Shown here: piece after piece, positions 15,732-24,091 of the stretch | Layout of the letters: the number at the start of each line of letters is the position of its first letter | Numbering within the stretch: the first letter of the stretch is position 1 | Assembly: GCA_026645935.1 (NCBI GenBank) | Contig: JAPKMP010000014.1 | Location: forward strand, 1 to 64,000 | Direction of reading: 5' to 3' | DNA: 64,000 nucleotides | From: Candidatus Villigracilaceae bacterium | GTDB taxonomy: Bacteria > Chloroflexota > Anaerolineae > Anaerolineales > Villigracilaceae | The notes under the pieces: model-generated | Told to the model about the DNA's origin: nothing | What the model saw: the letters and a program-made list of their open reading frames with translations, nothing else | The model's database searches: none | Position numbers and translations under genes: made by a program

Positions 15732-16118
15732 ATGGCAAATGTCGAAGAAAGAATGAAGATATTGAAATTGATCGAGGAAGGCAAGATCAGCGCAGAGGAG
15801 GGCGCAAAACTCCTCTCCGCGCTGAGCGACTCGCGTCGTGGCGTTCCCGCGCCACCGCGTTCGCCTTCCGCGCCGGGCGGAGCGCGCATGCTGCGCGTGC
15901 GGGTCACCGATACCCGCACCGGGCGGTCAAAGGCATCCGTTCAAATTCCTCTGGCTTTGGTGGATGCCGGACTCAAGATCGGCGCGCATTTTGCTCCGGA
16001 GGTCCAGGGCGTGGACATGAGCAATGTGATGGAAGCGCTGCGCATGGGTGTAACAGGAAAGATTATCGATGTCACCGACGAGGAAGACGGCGAGCACGTC
16101 GAGATATTCGTTGAATGA
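15732..16118 (+). CDS. Small protein with N-terminal LiaX/YvlB-like motif
   Basis: A 128-residue protein. Residues 3-31 are the shared motif (EERMKILKLIEEGKISAEEGAKLL), followed by a Pro-rich linker and a C-terminal domain (about 50-128) with RVTDTRTGRSKASVQIPLALVDAGLKIG and a final DEEDGEHVEIFVE. I chose the second ATG (15732), 8 nt from AAAGGAGA; the first (15726) is too close. Soluble, between two MFS genes. Function unknown. Confidence 0.75.
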   Translation: MANVEERMKILKLIEEGKISAEEGAKLLSALSDSRRGVPAPPRSPSAPGGARMLRVRVTDTRTGRSKASVQIPLALVDAGLKIGAHFAPEVQGVDMSNVMEALRMGVTGKIIDVTDEEDGEHVEIFVE

Positions 16119-16281
16119 AGAAAGGCGAGTGTGAAATGTTGTCTTATGGTCTATATAAGTTGATGCAGTAAGCAGGCTCCGCAACCGTCCTGAAAGCGGA
16201 GGGTGGGCATGATTGTACAAGCCCAATGCCGATGGACGGTGGTTATTTAATCCAAGAGAATCGAACAGGAAAAAACTTTAA

Positions 16282-17637
16282 ATGGAAACCACAACGACCA
16301 AAGGACCCACGGGCATGTTCGGATTTACCATCGTCTGGCTTGGGCAGATCGTTTCCGTGCTTGCCAGTGCCATGAGTCAGTTCGGTCTTACCATCTGGAT
16401 GTTTCAAAAGACCGAAAGCGCCACTGCGCTGGGGTTGATGCAGGTCTTCTTCATCACTCCGTTTCTATTGATCTCTCCGATCGCCGGGGTGATGGTGGAT
16501 CGTCACAACCGCAAGATGATGATGATGGTCAGCGACCTGATGGCGGGAATTGCAACCATCATCATCCTGATCTTCCAGTCGCTCGGCATTCTTGCATTCT
16601 GGCACCTGTATTTTGCCTCGATCATCTATGGTTTGGGGATGGCATTCCAGTGGCCTGCCTATTCCGCGGCGATCAGCACAATGGTGCCGAAGGAACAATA
16701 CGCCCGCGCCAACGGGATGATGTCCCTGGTGGAGGCGGGTCCAAATGTAGTGGCTCCTTTGCTGGCTGGGGCTCTCCTGCCCGCGATCGGTTTGACCGGT
16801 ATCCTCCTCTTTGATGTGGTTACCTTTCTATTTGCCATTGGGGCATTGATGATCGTGCATGTTCCACAGCCGGAACGCACCGTGGAAGGTGAACAGGGCA
16901 AAGGCAGTATCTGGAAAGAGGCGGCGTACGGGTTCAAGTATATTTTCACCAGACCCAGCCTGCTTGGTTTGCAGTTGACGTTCTTCGTCGGGAACCTCTT
17001 CGCAGGAATTGCATATACACTGGTTGCCCCGATGATCCTTTCCCGCACGGATAACAACAGCCTCCTGCTCGGCTCGGCCCAATCGGCGGGGGCGATAGGC
17101 GGGTTGATCGGCGGCATCGCCATGAGCGCATGGGGTGGATTCAGACGCAAAGTGCATGGGGTCTTGATCGGTTGGATGATCTCCGGGATTGGCATCGCGA
17201 TTCTCGGTCTGACGGGGGGATTGCCTGTCTGGATCGCAGGTAGCATCATTGCCGCCATCGTTATCCCGCTTGTAAACGGTTCAAACCAGGCGATCTGGCA
17301 ATCGAAGGTTGCGCCGGATGTGCAGGGACGGGTTTTCTCCGCCCGTCGTTTGATCGCATGGTTCACAAATCCAATTTCGCCCATCATCGCCGGAACCCTT
17401 GCAGACTTTGTGCTCGAGCCGCAAATGCGCACAGCCAGTCTTTTTACCGAAACTTTCGGTAATCTGGTCGGGACCGGTCCCGGCGCGGGTATGGGACTGA
17501 TCATCTTTTTCTGCGGATTGTTCAGTGTCTTTGTCGGCCTTGCAGGATATTTCATCCCAGCCATCCACAACGCTGAATCGATTTTGCTGGACCACGATCA
17601 ACTGGCGAAAGCCGGAACGGAAGCCGCAGCGGCGTAA
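16282..17637 (+). CDS. MFS transporter (MFS_3 / efflux type)
   Basis: A 451-residue major facilitator with about 12 TM helices, containing GVMVDRHNRKMMMMVSDL (motif A) and ANGMMSLVEAGPNVVAPLLAG, both characteristic of the MFS_3 group that includes EntS and macrolide exporters. The 163-nt gap upstream contains only a small hairpin (CTCCGC/GCGGAG, 16177-16201) and no clear promoter, so it is probably co-transcribed. It ends the operon, followed by a terminator. Confidence 0.88.
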   Translation: METTTTKGPTGMFGFTIVWLGQIVSVLASAMSQFGLTIWMFQKTESATALGLMQVFFITPFLLISPIAGVMVDRHNRKMMMMVSDLMAGIATIIILIFQSLGILAFWHLYFASIIYGLGMAFQWPAYSAAISTMVPKEQYARANGMMSLVEAGPNVVAPLLAGALLPAIGLTGILLFDVVTFLFAIGALMIVHVPQPERTVEGEQGKGSIWKEAAYGFKYIFTRPSLLGLQLTFFVGNLFAGIAYTLVAPMILSRTDNNSLLLGSAQSAGAIGGLIGGIAMSAWGGFRRKVHGVLIGWMISGIGIAILGLTGGLPVWIAGSIIAAIVIPLVNGSNQAIWQSKVAPDVQGRVFSARRLIAWFTNPISPIIAGTLADFVLEPQMRTASLFTETFGNLVGTGPGAGMGLIIFFCGLFSVFVGLAGYFIPAIHNAESILLDHDQLAKAGTEAAAA

Positions 17638-17652
17638 ATGAAAAATTAATCG

Positions 17653-17684
17653 AAAGCCGGACGAATCTTCGCCCGGCTTTTTTA
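17653..17684 (+). terminator. Terminator after the MFS operon (bidirectional)
   Basis: AAAGCCGG and CCGGCTTT pair around an 12-nt loop, followed by TTTTATTT. It lies between convergent genes and has A residues on the other side, so it can serve both. Confidence 0.85.
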
Positions 17685-17729
17685 TTTACTTCAACATATA
17701 TTCCTGAATTTTCCGCCTCGACCCGGACC

Positions 17730-18248
17730 TCAAACCTTCGTGGAGAATCGAAACATCTCCACCCCGAAATAGACCTGCCGCCGCGTAAACTTCAAACCGG
17801 TTTTTTCCAGAACCCGTTGAGAGGCGATATTCTGCGGATCGGTCAAACCGATGATTTCTTCCAGATCGATCCGGTTGATGCCAAAATGCACCGATTCGCG
17901 CGCAGCTTCGGTGGCGTAACCCCTTCTCCAAAATTTTCCGCTCAGCAAATAACCGACTTCCGTCTCATTTGTATCTGGTAAAAATTCCAGCCCGCACCAT
18001 CCCATGAATTGACCCGACTCTGCCAGGGTGACAGCCCAGTGGCCGTAGCCGAATTTCTCCCAATGGTCGAGCTGATGCGCCAGGTAACGTTCGGTCTTTT
18101 CCATCGACCAGGCAGTCCTGGTGGGAAAGTATTGCAGGATGCCCGGCTCCTGTGTAATGGTGAAGAGGGTTTCCCGGTCGTCAAAGATAAACTGCCGGAG
18201 AATCAAGCGTTTGGTATTGAGCGTAACCGGGCTGCTGATCGAGGCCAT
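17730..18248 (-). CDS. GNAT N-acetyltransferase (RimJ/RimL-like)
   Basis: A 172-residue acetyltransferase. It opens with the RimJ/RimL/YjdJ pattern LNTKRLILRQFIFDDRETLF and contains the acetyl-CoA segment EVGYLLSGKFWRRGYATEAARESVHFG (split across about residues 91-118) and VLEKTGLKF near the end. Targets of this group include protein N-termini and antibiotics; none can be assigned. Single gene, convergent with the MFS operon. Confidence 0.88.
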   Translation of the reverse strand: MASISSPVTLNTKRLILRQFIFDDRETLFTITQEPGILQYFPTRTAWSMEKTERYLAHQLDHWEKFGYGHWAVTLAESGQFMGWCGLEFLPDTNETEVGYLLSGKFWRRGYATEAARESVHFGINRIDLEEIIGLTDPQNIASQRVLEKTGLKFTRRQVYFGVEMFRFSTKV

Positions 18249-18325
18249 TTGCCTTCCTATCGCTTAAGTTATACTTTCATCGAACTGCGCTAATTTATAT
18301 ATTTCGATCAAAATTGGAGAACTGA

Positions 18326-19255
18326 ATGAATATTGCGATCTTTGGTACGGGGGGCGTGGGCGGATATTTCGGCGGGAGGCTTGCCCAAAGCGGACAGGAC
18401 GTCACGTTCATCGCGCGCGGAGCGCACCTCGCATCCATCCGTGAGTCGGGTTTGCGTGTCGATTCGGTGGAAGGTGATTTTATCATCCGCCCTGCAAAGG
18501 CAACCGATAATCCCGATGCGATCGGCGTTGCGGATTTGATCCTTCTTTGTGTCAAAGCCTGGCAGTTGGATGGAGCCCTTTCGAGGATGAAGCCGTTGAT
18601 TGGAAACGATACCATGATCCTGCCGCTTATGAACGGCATGGAACACATGGACAAACTTCTCACTGAATTCGGCGCAAAGCATGTCCTCGGCGGATTGAGC
18701 CGCATCAGTTCTTTCATCGAAGGACCGGGGCACATTCGTCATGTTGGCGTTTCGCCTTACATCGCTTTTGGCGAGTGGGATAATTCTAAAAGCGAACGAA
18801 TTCAAAATCTGAAAGGGATGTTCAAATCGGTAAACGGATTAAACGCAGAAAACCCGGCAGATATTCAGGTTGCCATGTGGGAGAAATTCATCTTCATTTG
18901 CGCAACGAGCGCTGTCGGCGCATATACCCGCCAGCCTGCGGGCGGGTATCGCGGCGTTCCTGAATCGCGCGCCATGCTGATGGGGGCATTGGAGGAAACG
19001 GCGGCTGTCGGCCGCGCCCGAGGCGTTCCAATCGCGAATGATTTCGTGAAGCTCACCATGCAACGCATCGACAATCTTCCGCCGCACACCATTGCTTCGA
19101 TGCACAAGGACATCGTCGAAGGCAGACCCTCCGAATTAAATGAACAGACCGGCGCGGTGATTCGCATGGGAAAGACGCTGGGCATTCCGACCCCAACCCA
19201 CGAAAAACTTTACGCCGCGCTTATCCCTCTCGAACAAAAAGCCAGAAATCTCTAA
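18326..19255 (+). CDS. panE: 2-dehydropantoate 2-reductase (ketopantoate reductase)
   Basis: A 309-residue NADPH-dependent reductase of the ApbA/PanE family, which converts ketopantoate to pantoate for coenzyme A synthesis. The Rossmann motif FGTGGVGGYFGGRLAQSG is at the N-terminus, and the central catalytic lysine region (MWEKFIFICATSAVGAYTR) and the ending (GIPTPTHEKLYAAL) follow the family. GGAG lies 8 nt before the ATG. Some paralogs act on other 2-oxoacids, so the exact substrate is likely but not certain. Confidence 0.88.
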   Translation: MNIAIFGTGGVGGYFGGRLAQSGQDVTFIARGAHLASIRESGLRVDSVEGDFIIRPAKATDNPDAIGVADLILLCVKAWQLDGALSRMKPLIGNDTMILPLMNGMEHMDKLLTEFGAKHVLGGLSRISSFIEGPGHIRHVGVSPYIAFGEWDNSKSERIQNLKGMFKSVNGLNAENPADIQVAMWEKFIFICATSAVGAYTRQPAGGYRGVPESRAMLMGALEETAAVGRARGVPIANDFVKLTMQRIDNLPPHTIASMHKDIVEGRPSELNEQTGAVIRMGKTLGIPTPTHEKLYAALIPLEQKARNL

Positions 19256-19403
19256 TCTCCAATCTCTGATCTCCAATTCTGGATCTCCACTTCCTGCTCA
19301 CTACATCCCACTCGACCTACCCAAATTTCCAGTTCCATCCCATCCCTTTCACCGATACACTCCCACCAAGCGCCCGCTAGAATGAGCGCCAAGGAGTAAA
19401 CCC

Positions 19404-20306
19404 ATGAGTAAAAATATCTTTAGTGACCTTTCCCAATCCATGGCAGACGCCGCAGAAAAAGCGGGTAAATATACAGCCTTGGTGGACGCGCGCCGCCGCA
19501 TACCCGCCAGCGGAATCGCCATCGCAAAGGATACGATTCTCACTGCAGGTCATGTCGTGGAGCGTGAAGAGGATATCAAGATTCTATTTGGCGACGGAAG
19601 CGAAACCAGCGCCCGCCTCGCCGGTCGGGACCCGGGGACGGATCTCGCAGTATTGAAATTGGACTCCGCCTCAGCCTCTCCGGCAGAAGTTGCGAAGACG
19701 CCTGCGCGCGTGGGACAACTTGTCCTGGCGATTGGCCGTCCCTCTGCGAACGGCATCGAATCCAGTTTTGGCATCATCAACCGCATTGGCGGACCCGTTC
19801 GTACCGGGCGCGGTGGCATGTTGGATAGTTACATCAAGACCGATGTTGTCTCCTACCCCGGTTTCTCCGGCGGACCGCTTATTAACGGTGAAGGCGAGAC
19901 GCTTGGCATCAACACCTCCGGCTTCGGCATGGGCGGCGAAGCTCTCACGATCCCTACCGATGTGGCATGGAAGATTGCCGATATCCTTGTCAAACACGGC
20001 AAGATCAAGCGCGGATACATCGGCATCCGCAGCCAGACCGTAAATATTCCCGGTGAATCGCGGGGCCAGTTGAGCAGCGAACAGGAAACAGGCTTGCTCA
20101 TCGTCGGCATCGAAAAGGACAGCCCAGCGGAGAAAGGCGGCTTGATCATTGGCGACATTCTTGTTGGCGTGGCGGGGACGGCGGTTGAGCATCATGATGA
20201 ACTATTCTCCCGCCTGAGCGGGGACGTGGTTGGCAAGTCCACGCCGATGGACGTATTGCGCGGCGGAAAGTTTCAAACGATCAATGTGGTTGTGGGCGAG
20301 AGATAG
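19404..20306 (+). CDS. Trypsin-like serine protease with PDZ domain (HtrA/DegP-like, no signal peptide)
   Basis: A 300-residue S1C-type protease. The triad is H50 (LTAGHVV), D80 (GTDLAVL) and S155 (GFSGGPL); the loop has Phe where most HtrA proteins have Asn. A PDZ domain occupies about 200-300 (RGYIGIRSQ ... KDSPAEKGGLIIGDILVGVAG). Unlike most HtrA proteins it has neither a signal peptide nor a TM anchor, so it seems cytosolic. AAGGAG precedes the ATG. It is followed closely by a LuxR-type regulator. Confidence 0.88.
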   Translation: MSKNIFSDLSQSMADAAEKAGKYTALVDARRRIPASGIAIAKDTILTAGHVVEREEDIKILFGDGSETSARLAGRDPGTDLAVLKLDSASASPAEVAKTPARVGQLVLAIGRPSANGIESSFGIINRIGGPVRTGRGGMLDSYIKTDVVSYPGFSGGPLINGEGETLGINTSGFGMGGEALTIPTDVAWKIADILVKHGKIKRGYIGIRSQTVNIPGESRGQLSSEQETGLLIVGIEKDSPAEKGGLIIGDILVGVAGTAVEHHDELFSRLSGDVVGKSTPMDVLRGGKFQTINVVVGER

Positions 20307-20378
20307 GAATTGGAGTGCGAAGTCTCCAGACTTTGCACACTGCAAAGACAGGAGTCGTTGCACTCCGATGAGCGCCTC

Positions 20379-20984
20379 ATGATACACGTAACCATCGTCT
20401 CTCCCAACCACGCCCTGCGGGTCGGTTTGCGTGAAATGCTGGCAGACCGTCCCGGTATTCGTGTGGTGGGGGAGGCGGCGCGGATCGCGGACGTGAACGA
20501 ACGGGAGACCGAGGTGGCAATACTCGCCTCGGTTTCTTCCGTTCAGGGTATCGAAAACCTGAACGTCGGGGTGCTCTTCCTCACCGACGATATCGATTCG
20601 GTGCGGGCGTCCCTTTCATCAGGTATCCGCGCGTGGGGCGTGTTATCTGCAGAAGCGGGCGCGGAGGAAATGTCGGCGGCGATTCTTGCAGTAGCAGAGG
20701 GGCTGTGGGTGGGTGCGCCAGGTTTGGTCGAAGGATTGATGCGCCTGCCAAAGGGCAGGGATGGTTTGGGAGATGAATCGCTTCCAGAGACGCTTACCGC
20801 CCGCGAGAAGGAAGTCCTCCAAAACATGGCGGGGGGGCTGGCAAATAAACAGATCGCTTTGCAACTCGGCATCAGTGAGCATACGGTCAAGTTCCATCTT
20901 TCGGCGTTATATGCCAAACTGGGCGTCGCGAGCCGCACCGAAGCGGTGAAACGGGGAATAGAATTGGGCTTGATCTCGTTGTAA
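20379..20984 (+). CDS. LuxR-type regulator with degenerate receiver domain
   Basis: A 201-residue regulator with a C-terminal LuxR/FixJ HTH (LTAREKEVLQNMAGGLANKQIALQLGISEHTVKFHL, positions about 138-172). The N-terminal domain has the length and fold pattern of a response-regulator receiver (VTIVSPNHALRVGLREML), but the phosphorylation residues are missing: the acidic pair is Pro-Asn (9-10), the phosphoacceptor position reads AILASV, and the conserved Lys is absent. It is therefore expected to act without phosphorylation. I use ATG 20379; the frame is open to TTG 20310 but that extension looks non-domain. Probably co-transcribed with the protease. Confidence 0.82.
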   Translation: MIHVTIVSPNHALRVGLREMLADRPGIRVVGEAARIADVNERETEVAILASVSSVQGIENLNVGVLFLTDDIDSVRASLSSGIRAWGVLSAEAGAEEMSAAILAVAEGLWVGAPGLVEGLMRLPKGRDGLGDESLPETLTAREKEVLQNMAGGLANKQIALQLGISEHTVKFHLSALYAKLGVASRTEAVKRGIELGLISL

Positions 20985-21055
20985 TTCTCATTCGTTTGTA
21001 ATGCATCGAGAACAAAGGACGGGTAAAATTTTCAGGATTTATGAGTCTATAGTTC

Positions 21056-22852
21056 ATGCCCCGCGAATATCACTACACTTGGGAGTGGGACCTCGCTTCT
21101 TCGCCGGAGGCGCTCTGGCCCCTCGTCTCGGATACGAACCGCTTCAACCGCGATACGGGCTTGCCGCCCATGCAACTGCTGGGAATTCAAAACCGCGTCA
21201 AACGGGTCAAATTCAATTTACCGCTGATCGAAATCATCTGGGATGAAGAACCGTTCGAATGGACGTACCCGTATCGCTTCGGGATATTGCGCCGCTATCG
21301 AACCGGTCCCTTGCTCGAAATGCGCGTGGATTGCCGCCTTGAACGTCGCGGCGAAGGCACCCATCTTGCCTATGAAGTGTGGGCGACCTCGCGGAATTTT
21401 TTGGGCGATATTGCCATCCCGTTGGGGATTGGATTTGTCAGCGCGAGACGATTTGGAGACGCATTCACGAAATATGACCGCATCGCCTCGAACCCGGACC
21501 TGAATCTGACCGCCAGCCCCGGGCGAAATCTCAGCCCGAACGGCTCCTCCCGTCTGCGAATCCTCAGCGAGCGGCTGCATTTGGGGCAAGGGGACTCTCA
21601 AACCCTCGAACGTCTGTCCGAGTATCTTCAGCGTGCAGACGATATATCGATTCAACGCATGAGACCCTACGCCCTCGCGGATGGTTGGGGCTTGAACCGT
21701 CGAACTGTTTTGGAAACTTTCCTGCACGCCACCCGCGAAGGGATGCTGGACATGTACTGGGATCTGCTGTGTCCAGAATGCCGCGGTGTGACCGAGGACC
21801 ATCGCAAACTGGGCGACTTGAAAGGACATTCGCACTGCAACACATGCCAGGTCAGTTTCGATGCGAACTTCGACAGGAATGTGGAAGTGATCTACCGCCC
21901 GAATTCATCAATCCGCAAGGTGGATGCAAATGTGGAGTTCTGTGTGGGAAGCCCGCAACGACAGCCGCATATTGTCTTTTCATTGGTCGTCCCGCCGCGC
22001 GAGGAACTGCCTTTCAATACCGTACTCGTGCCGGGGCGCTATCGTTTATCGGCTTCTGGTCTCGAAGGTTCCCAGACCCTGCTCGCCTCCGCGGATGGAG
22101 CCGCGCGGATGGATTTTCGTGCCGATAAACTTGGCTGGTCGAACCAGTTTTTGGAAATCGGACTGTCGCCGAACATCCGCTTGATCAACGATACGGACTT
22201 TACCCAGACCTTCCAGCTCGAGCGTGTGACCTGGTCCGACCAGGCGGCGACCGCCGCGGACGTGACCACTCTGCAAGTCTTCCGCGATCTTTTTTCGAAC
22301 GAAGTCCTGCGCGCGGGCGAGGAGATCTCCGTCGGTTCGATGACATTGATGTTCACAGACTTGCGTAATTCCACAAAGTTATACCGCGACATCGGCGATG
22401 CTTCCGCGTTTGGAAAGGTCCGCGAGCATTTCAGCCTCATCGAGGGAGCCGCCGCGCGCGAGGATGGCGCCATCATCAAAACCATGGGCGATGCGGTCAT
22501 GGCGGCGTTTCGTAAACCGGTTTCGGCTGTTCGCGCTATCTGGAATGTGCAAAGGGAGTTGACTGCGCGCGGCATTCCGCCGCTGACGATAAAGGTCGGC
22601 ATCCATCACGGACCGTGCATCGTGGTGAATCTAAACGACCGGCTCGATTACTTCGGCTCGACGGTCAACATCGCGGCGAGACTCCCGCACTTCTCGGCGG
22701 GCGGCGAGTTGATCCTTTCCGCTGAGATTCGCAACGACCCCGAAGTGACGGAATTTCTCGAAAAGAACGCCGCGCCGAACTCGGTTTCCAGATTTCAAGG
22801 CGAGATCCGCGGAATCGACTCTGCCAAGGAGATGTGGCGGGTGAGGATATAG
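21056..22852 (+). CDS. Class III adenylate/guanylate cyclase with N-terminal lipid-binding-like and zinc domains
   Basis: A 598-residue multidomain protein. Residues 1-150 resemble an SRPBCC-type domain (EYHYTWEWDLASSPEALWPLVSDTNRF). A zinc knuckle sits near 239-263 (CPEC ... CNTC) in a DUF5939-like middle region, and about 425-598 is a class III cyclase domain: metal Asp in LMFTDLRNSTKLY, second Asp in KTMGDAVMAAF, and LDYFGSTVNIAARL for base recognition and transition-state residues. The product is probably cAMP; cGMP cannot be excluded. No TM, so cytosolic. Followed by a terminator. Confidence 0.88.
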   Translation: MPREYHYTWEWDLASSPEALWPLVSDTNRFNRDTGLPPMQLLGIQNRVKRVKFNLPLIEIIWDEEPFEWTYPYRFGILRRYRTGPLLEMRVDCRLERRGEGTHLAYEVWATSRNFLGDIAIPLGIGFVSARRFGDAFTKYDRIASNPDLNLTASPGRNLSPNGSSRLRILSERLHLGQGDSQTLERLSEYLQRADDISIQRMRPYALADGWGLNRRTVLETFLHATREGMLDMYWDLLCPECRGVTEDHRKLGDLKGHSHCNTCQVSFDANFDRNVEVIYRPNSSIRKVDANVEFCVGSPQRQPHIVFSLVVPPREELPFNTVLVPGRYRLSASGLEGSQTLLASADGAARMDFRADKLGWSNQFLEIGLSPNIRLINDTDFTQTFQLERVTWSDQAATAADVTTLQVFRDLFSNEVLRAGEEISVGSMTLMFTDLRNSTKLYRDIGDASAFGKVREHFSLIEGAAAREDGAIIKTMGDAVMAAFRKPVSAVRAIWNVQRELTARGIPPLTIKVGIHHGPCIVVNLNDRLDYFGSTVNIAARLPHFSAGGELILSAEIRNDPEVTEFLEKNAAPNSVSRFQGEIRGIDSAKEMWRVRI

Positions 22853-22853
22853 C

Positions 22854-22888
22854 AAGAGCGCCGGGCGATTCAAACCCGGCGCTCTTTT
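22854..22888 (+). terminator. Terminator after the cyclase gene
   Basis: AAGAGCGCCGGG, short loop, CCCGGCGCTCTTTT: a 12-bp stem with T run, 2 nt after the cyclase stop. Confidence 0.92.
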
Positions 22889-22975
22889 CTACCTCATGCC
22901 ACCCTACGCCTGAGCAAGGAGAGGAGAAGGGTCTCTTTTTGGATGCTCATTGTGATGCTCAATCGACATTCACTA

Positions 22976-23923
22976 CTAAGATGGCTTCTTCTTCCTGAAC
23001 ACCAACTTCACGATCACCCACACGATCAACGCGGGCGGACCGAAGATCGGCACGAAGACCACGAATACCCATATGAGAAAATCGGCGATATTCTGGTAGG
23101 CATAGGTCAGGACCTCGAGCGCATCTTCAAGGGTTTCGCCGGGGAACCAGAGCGGTTTGGGCGTGGGGACCGGTTCGACCGGGGGCAACTGCGGCTCGAT
23201 GGTGACCGTGATGGTCGAAAAGGCGGATCGGTCATCGAGATAATTGATGCGCCCTTTGATCTCTTCGATCTGGCGTTCGATCTCAGCCAATTGCTGGTTG
23301 ATCCGCAATGCTTCATCCACGTTTTGCGCCTGGTCGAGGAAGGATTTGATGCGGTCGCGCGTCGCTTCGAGATTAACGAGCTGGGACTGTAAATCCACAT
23401 ATTGGTCGGTTACGTCTTCGCCCGAAGCGTTCTCATCCATCACCTGCAGGGCGAGATTCCGCATACGGTTGAGGGCGCGCTCGAACTGCGTCACCGGAAC
23501 CGCGAAGGTAATCGTGGCGTATTTGTAATTCTTACCGTCGGCGTAAGGTTGGTTCCAAACTCTCGAACTGACGATATATCCGCCGGTGTCGCCAACGATC
23601 TGCGTGATGCGCTCGATGGCATTGTCTGAATCCTCCACCAGCAGGCGCATATCCGCGGATTTGATGACGAGATGCGTGGTCAGCGCGGCGTCGTTCTCCG
23701 TCCCGGTCTCATAAACATACCCTTCCTTCAATCGGGATTCAGAATCCGCCCCGTTCTGCGCGTCGAGTGGTTGTTCTGCTTCGAAAGCGGCGGCTTCGGT
23801 GGCGGCGGGTGCTTCCTGCGCAAAACCGGTCGGCTGTTCTTGCGCGGCTGGCGCGCGGCAGGCGTTCAGGACCAGCATTCCCAATGACAGGAAAGCCAGC
23901 AGCGATGTGATGCGTGATTTCAT
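22976..23923 (-). CDS. DUF4349 lipoprotein
   Basis: A 315-residue predicted lipoprotein: the signal peptide ends LVLNAC with the lipid-anchored cysteine at position 22. A low-complexity Ala/Glu region follows, then the DUF4349 domain (TTHLVIKSADMRLLVEDSDNAI and GGYIVSSRVWNQ), a coiled coil (VDLQSQLVNLEATRDRI, about 160-215), and a C-terminal TM helix (LIWVFVVFVPIFGPPALIVWVIV) with basic cytosolic end. The role of DUF4349 proteins is unknown. GGAGG precedes the ATG. Confidence 0.85.
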   Translation of the reverse strand: MKSRITSLLAFLSLGMLVLNACRAPAAQEQPTGFAQEAPAATEAAAFEAEQPLDAQNGADSESRLKEGYVYETGTENDAALTTHLVIKSADMRLLVEDSDNAIERITQIVGDTGGYIVSSRVWNQPYADGKNYKYATITFAVPVTQFERALNRMRNLALQVMDENASGEDVTDQYVDLQSQLVNLEATRDRIKSFLDQAQNVDEALRINQQLAEIERQIEEIKGRINYLDDRSAFSTITVTIEPQLPPVEPVPTPKPLWFPGETLEDALEVLTYAYQNIADFLIWVFVVFVPIFGPPALIVWVIVKLVFRKKKPS

Positions 23924-24021
23924 TTCATCCTCCGTTCTTGATTTTTTGGCTTTCGGCGTTGAACAAGAGACGTGTAAGGATCGGGAAATGTTCCTGCGTC
24001 ATGGGCTTCCCTCCTATTAAA

Positions 24022-24057
24022 AGAAAAATCCGCACAGATTCGGCGTCTCTGCGCGGA
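24022..24057 (-). terminator. Terminator after the M14 peptidase gene
   Basis: On the minus strand TCCGCGCAGA and TCTGTGCGGA pair with one mismatch around a 9-nt loop, followed by TTTTTC. It lies 35 nt after the peptidase stop. Confidence 0.75.
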
Positions 24058-24091
24058 CCAGTGTCCATTTCATCCTACAGAGGAGGGCGGC

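Noticed and set aside
20310-20378. TTG 20310 as start of the LuxR regulator
   Set aside because: The extra 23 residues are outside the receiver fold; the in-frame ATG 20379 gives the normal receiver start.
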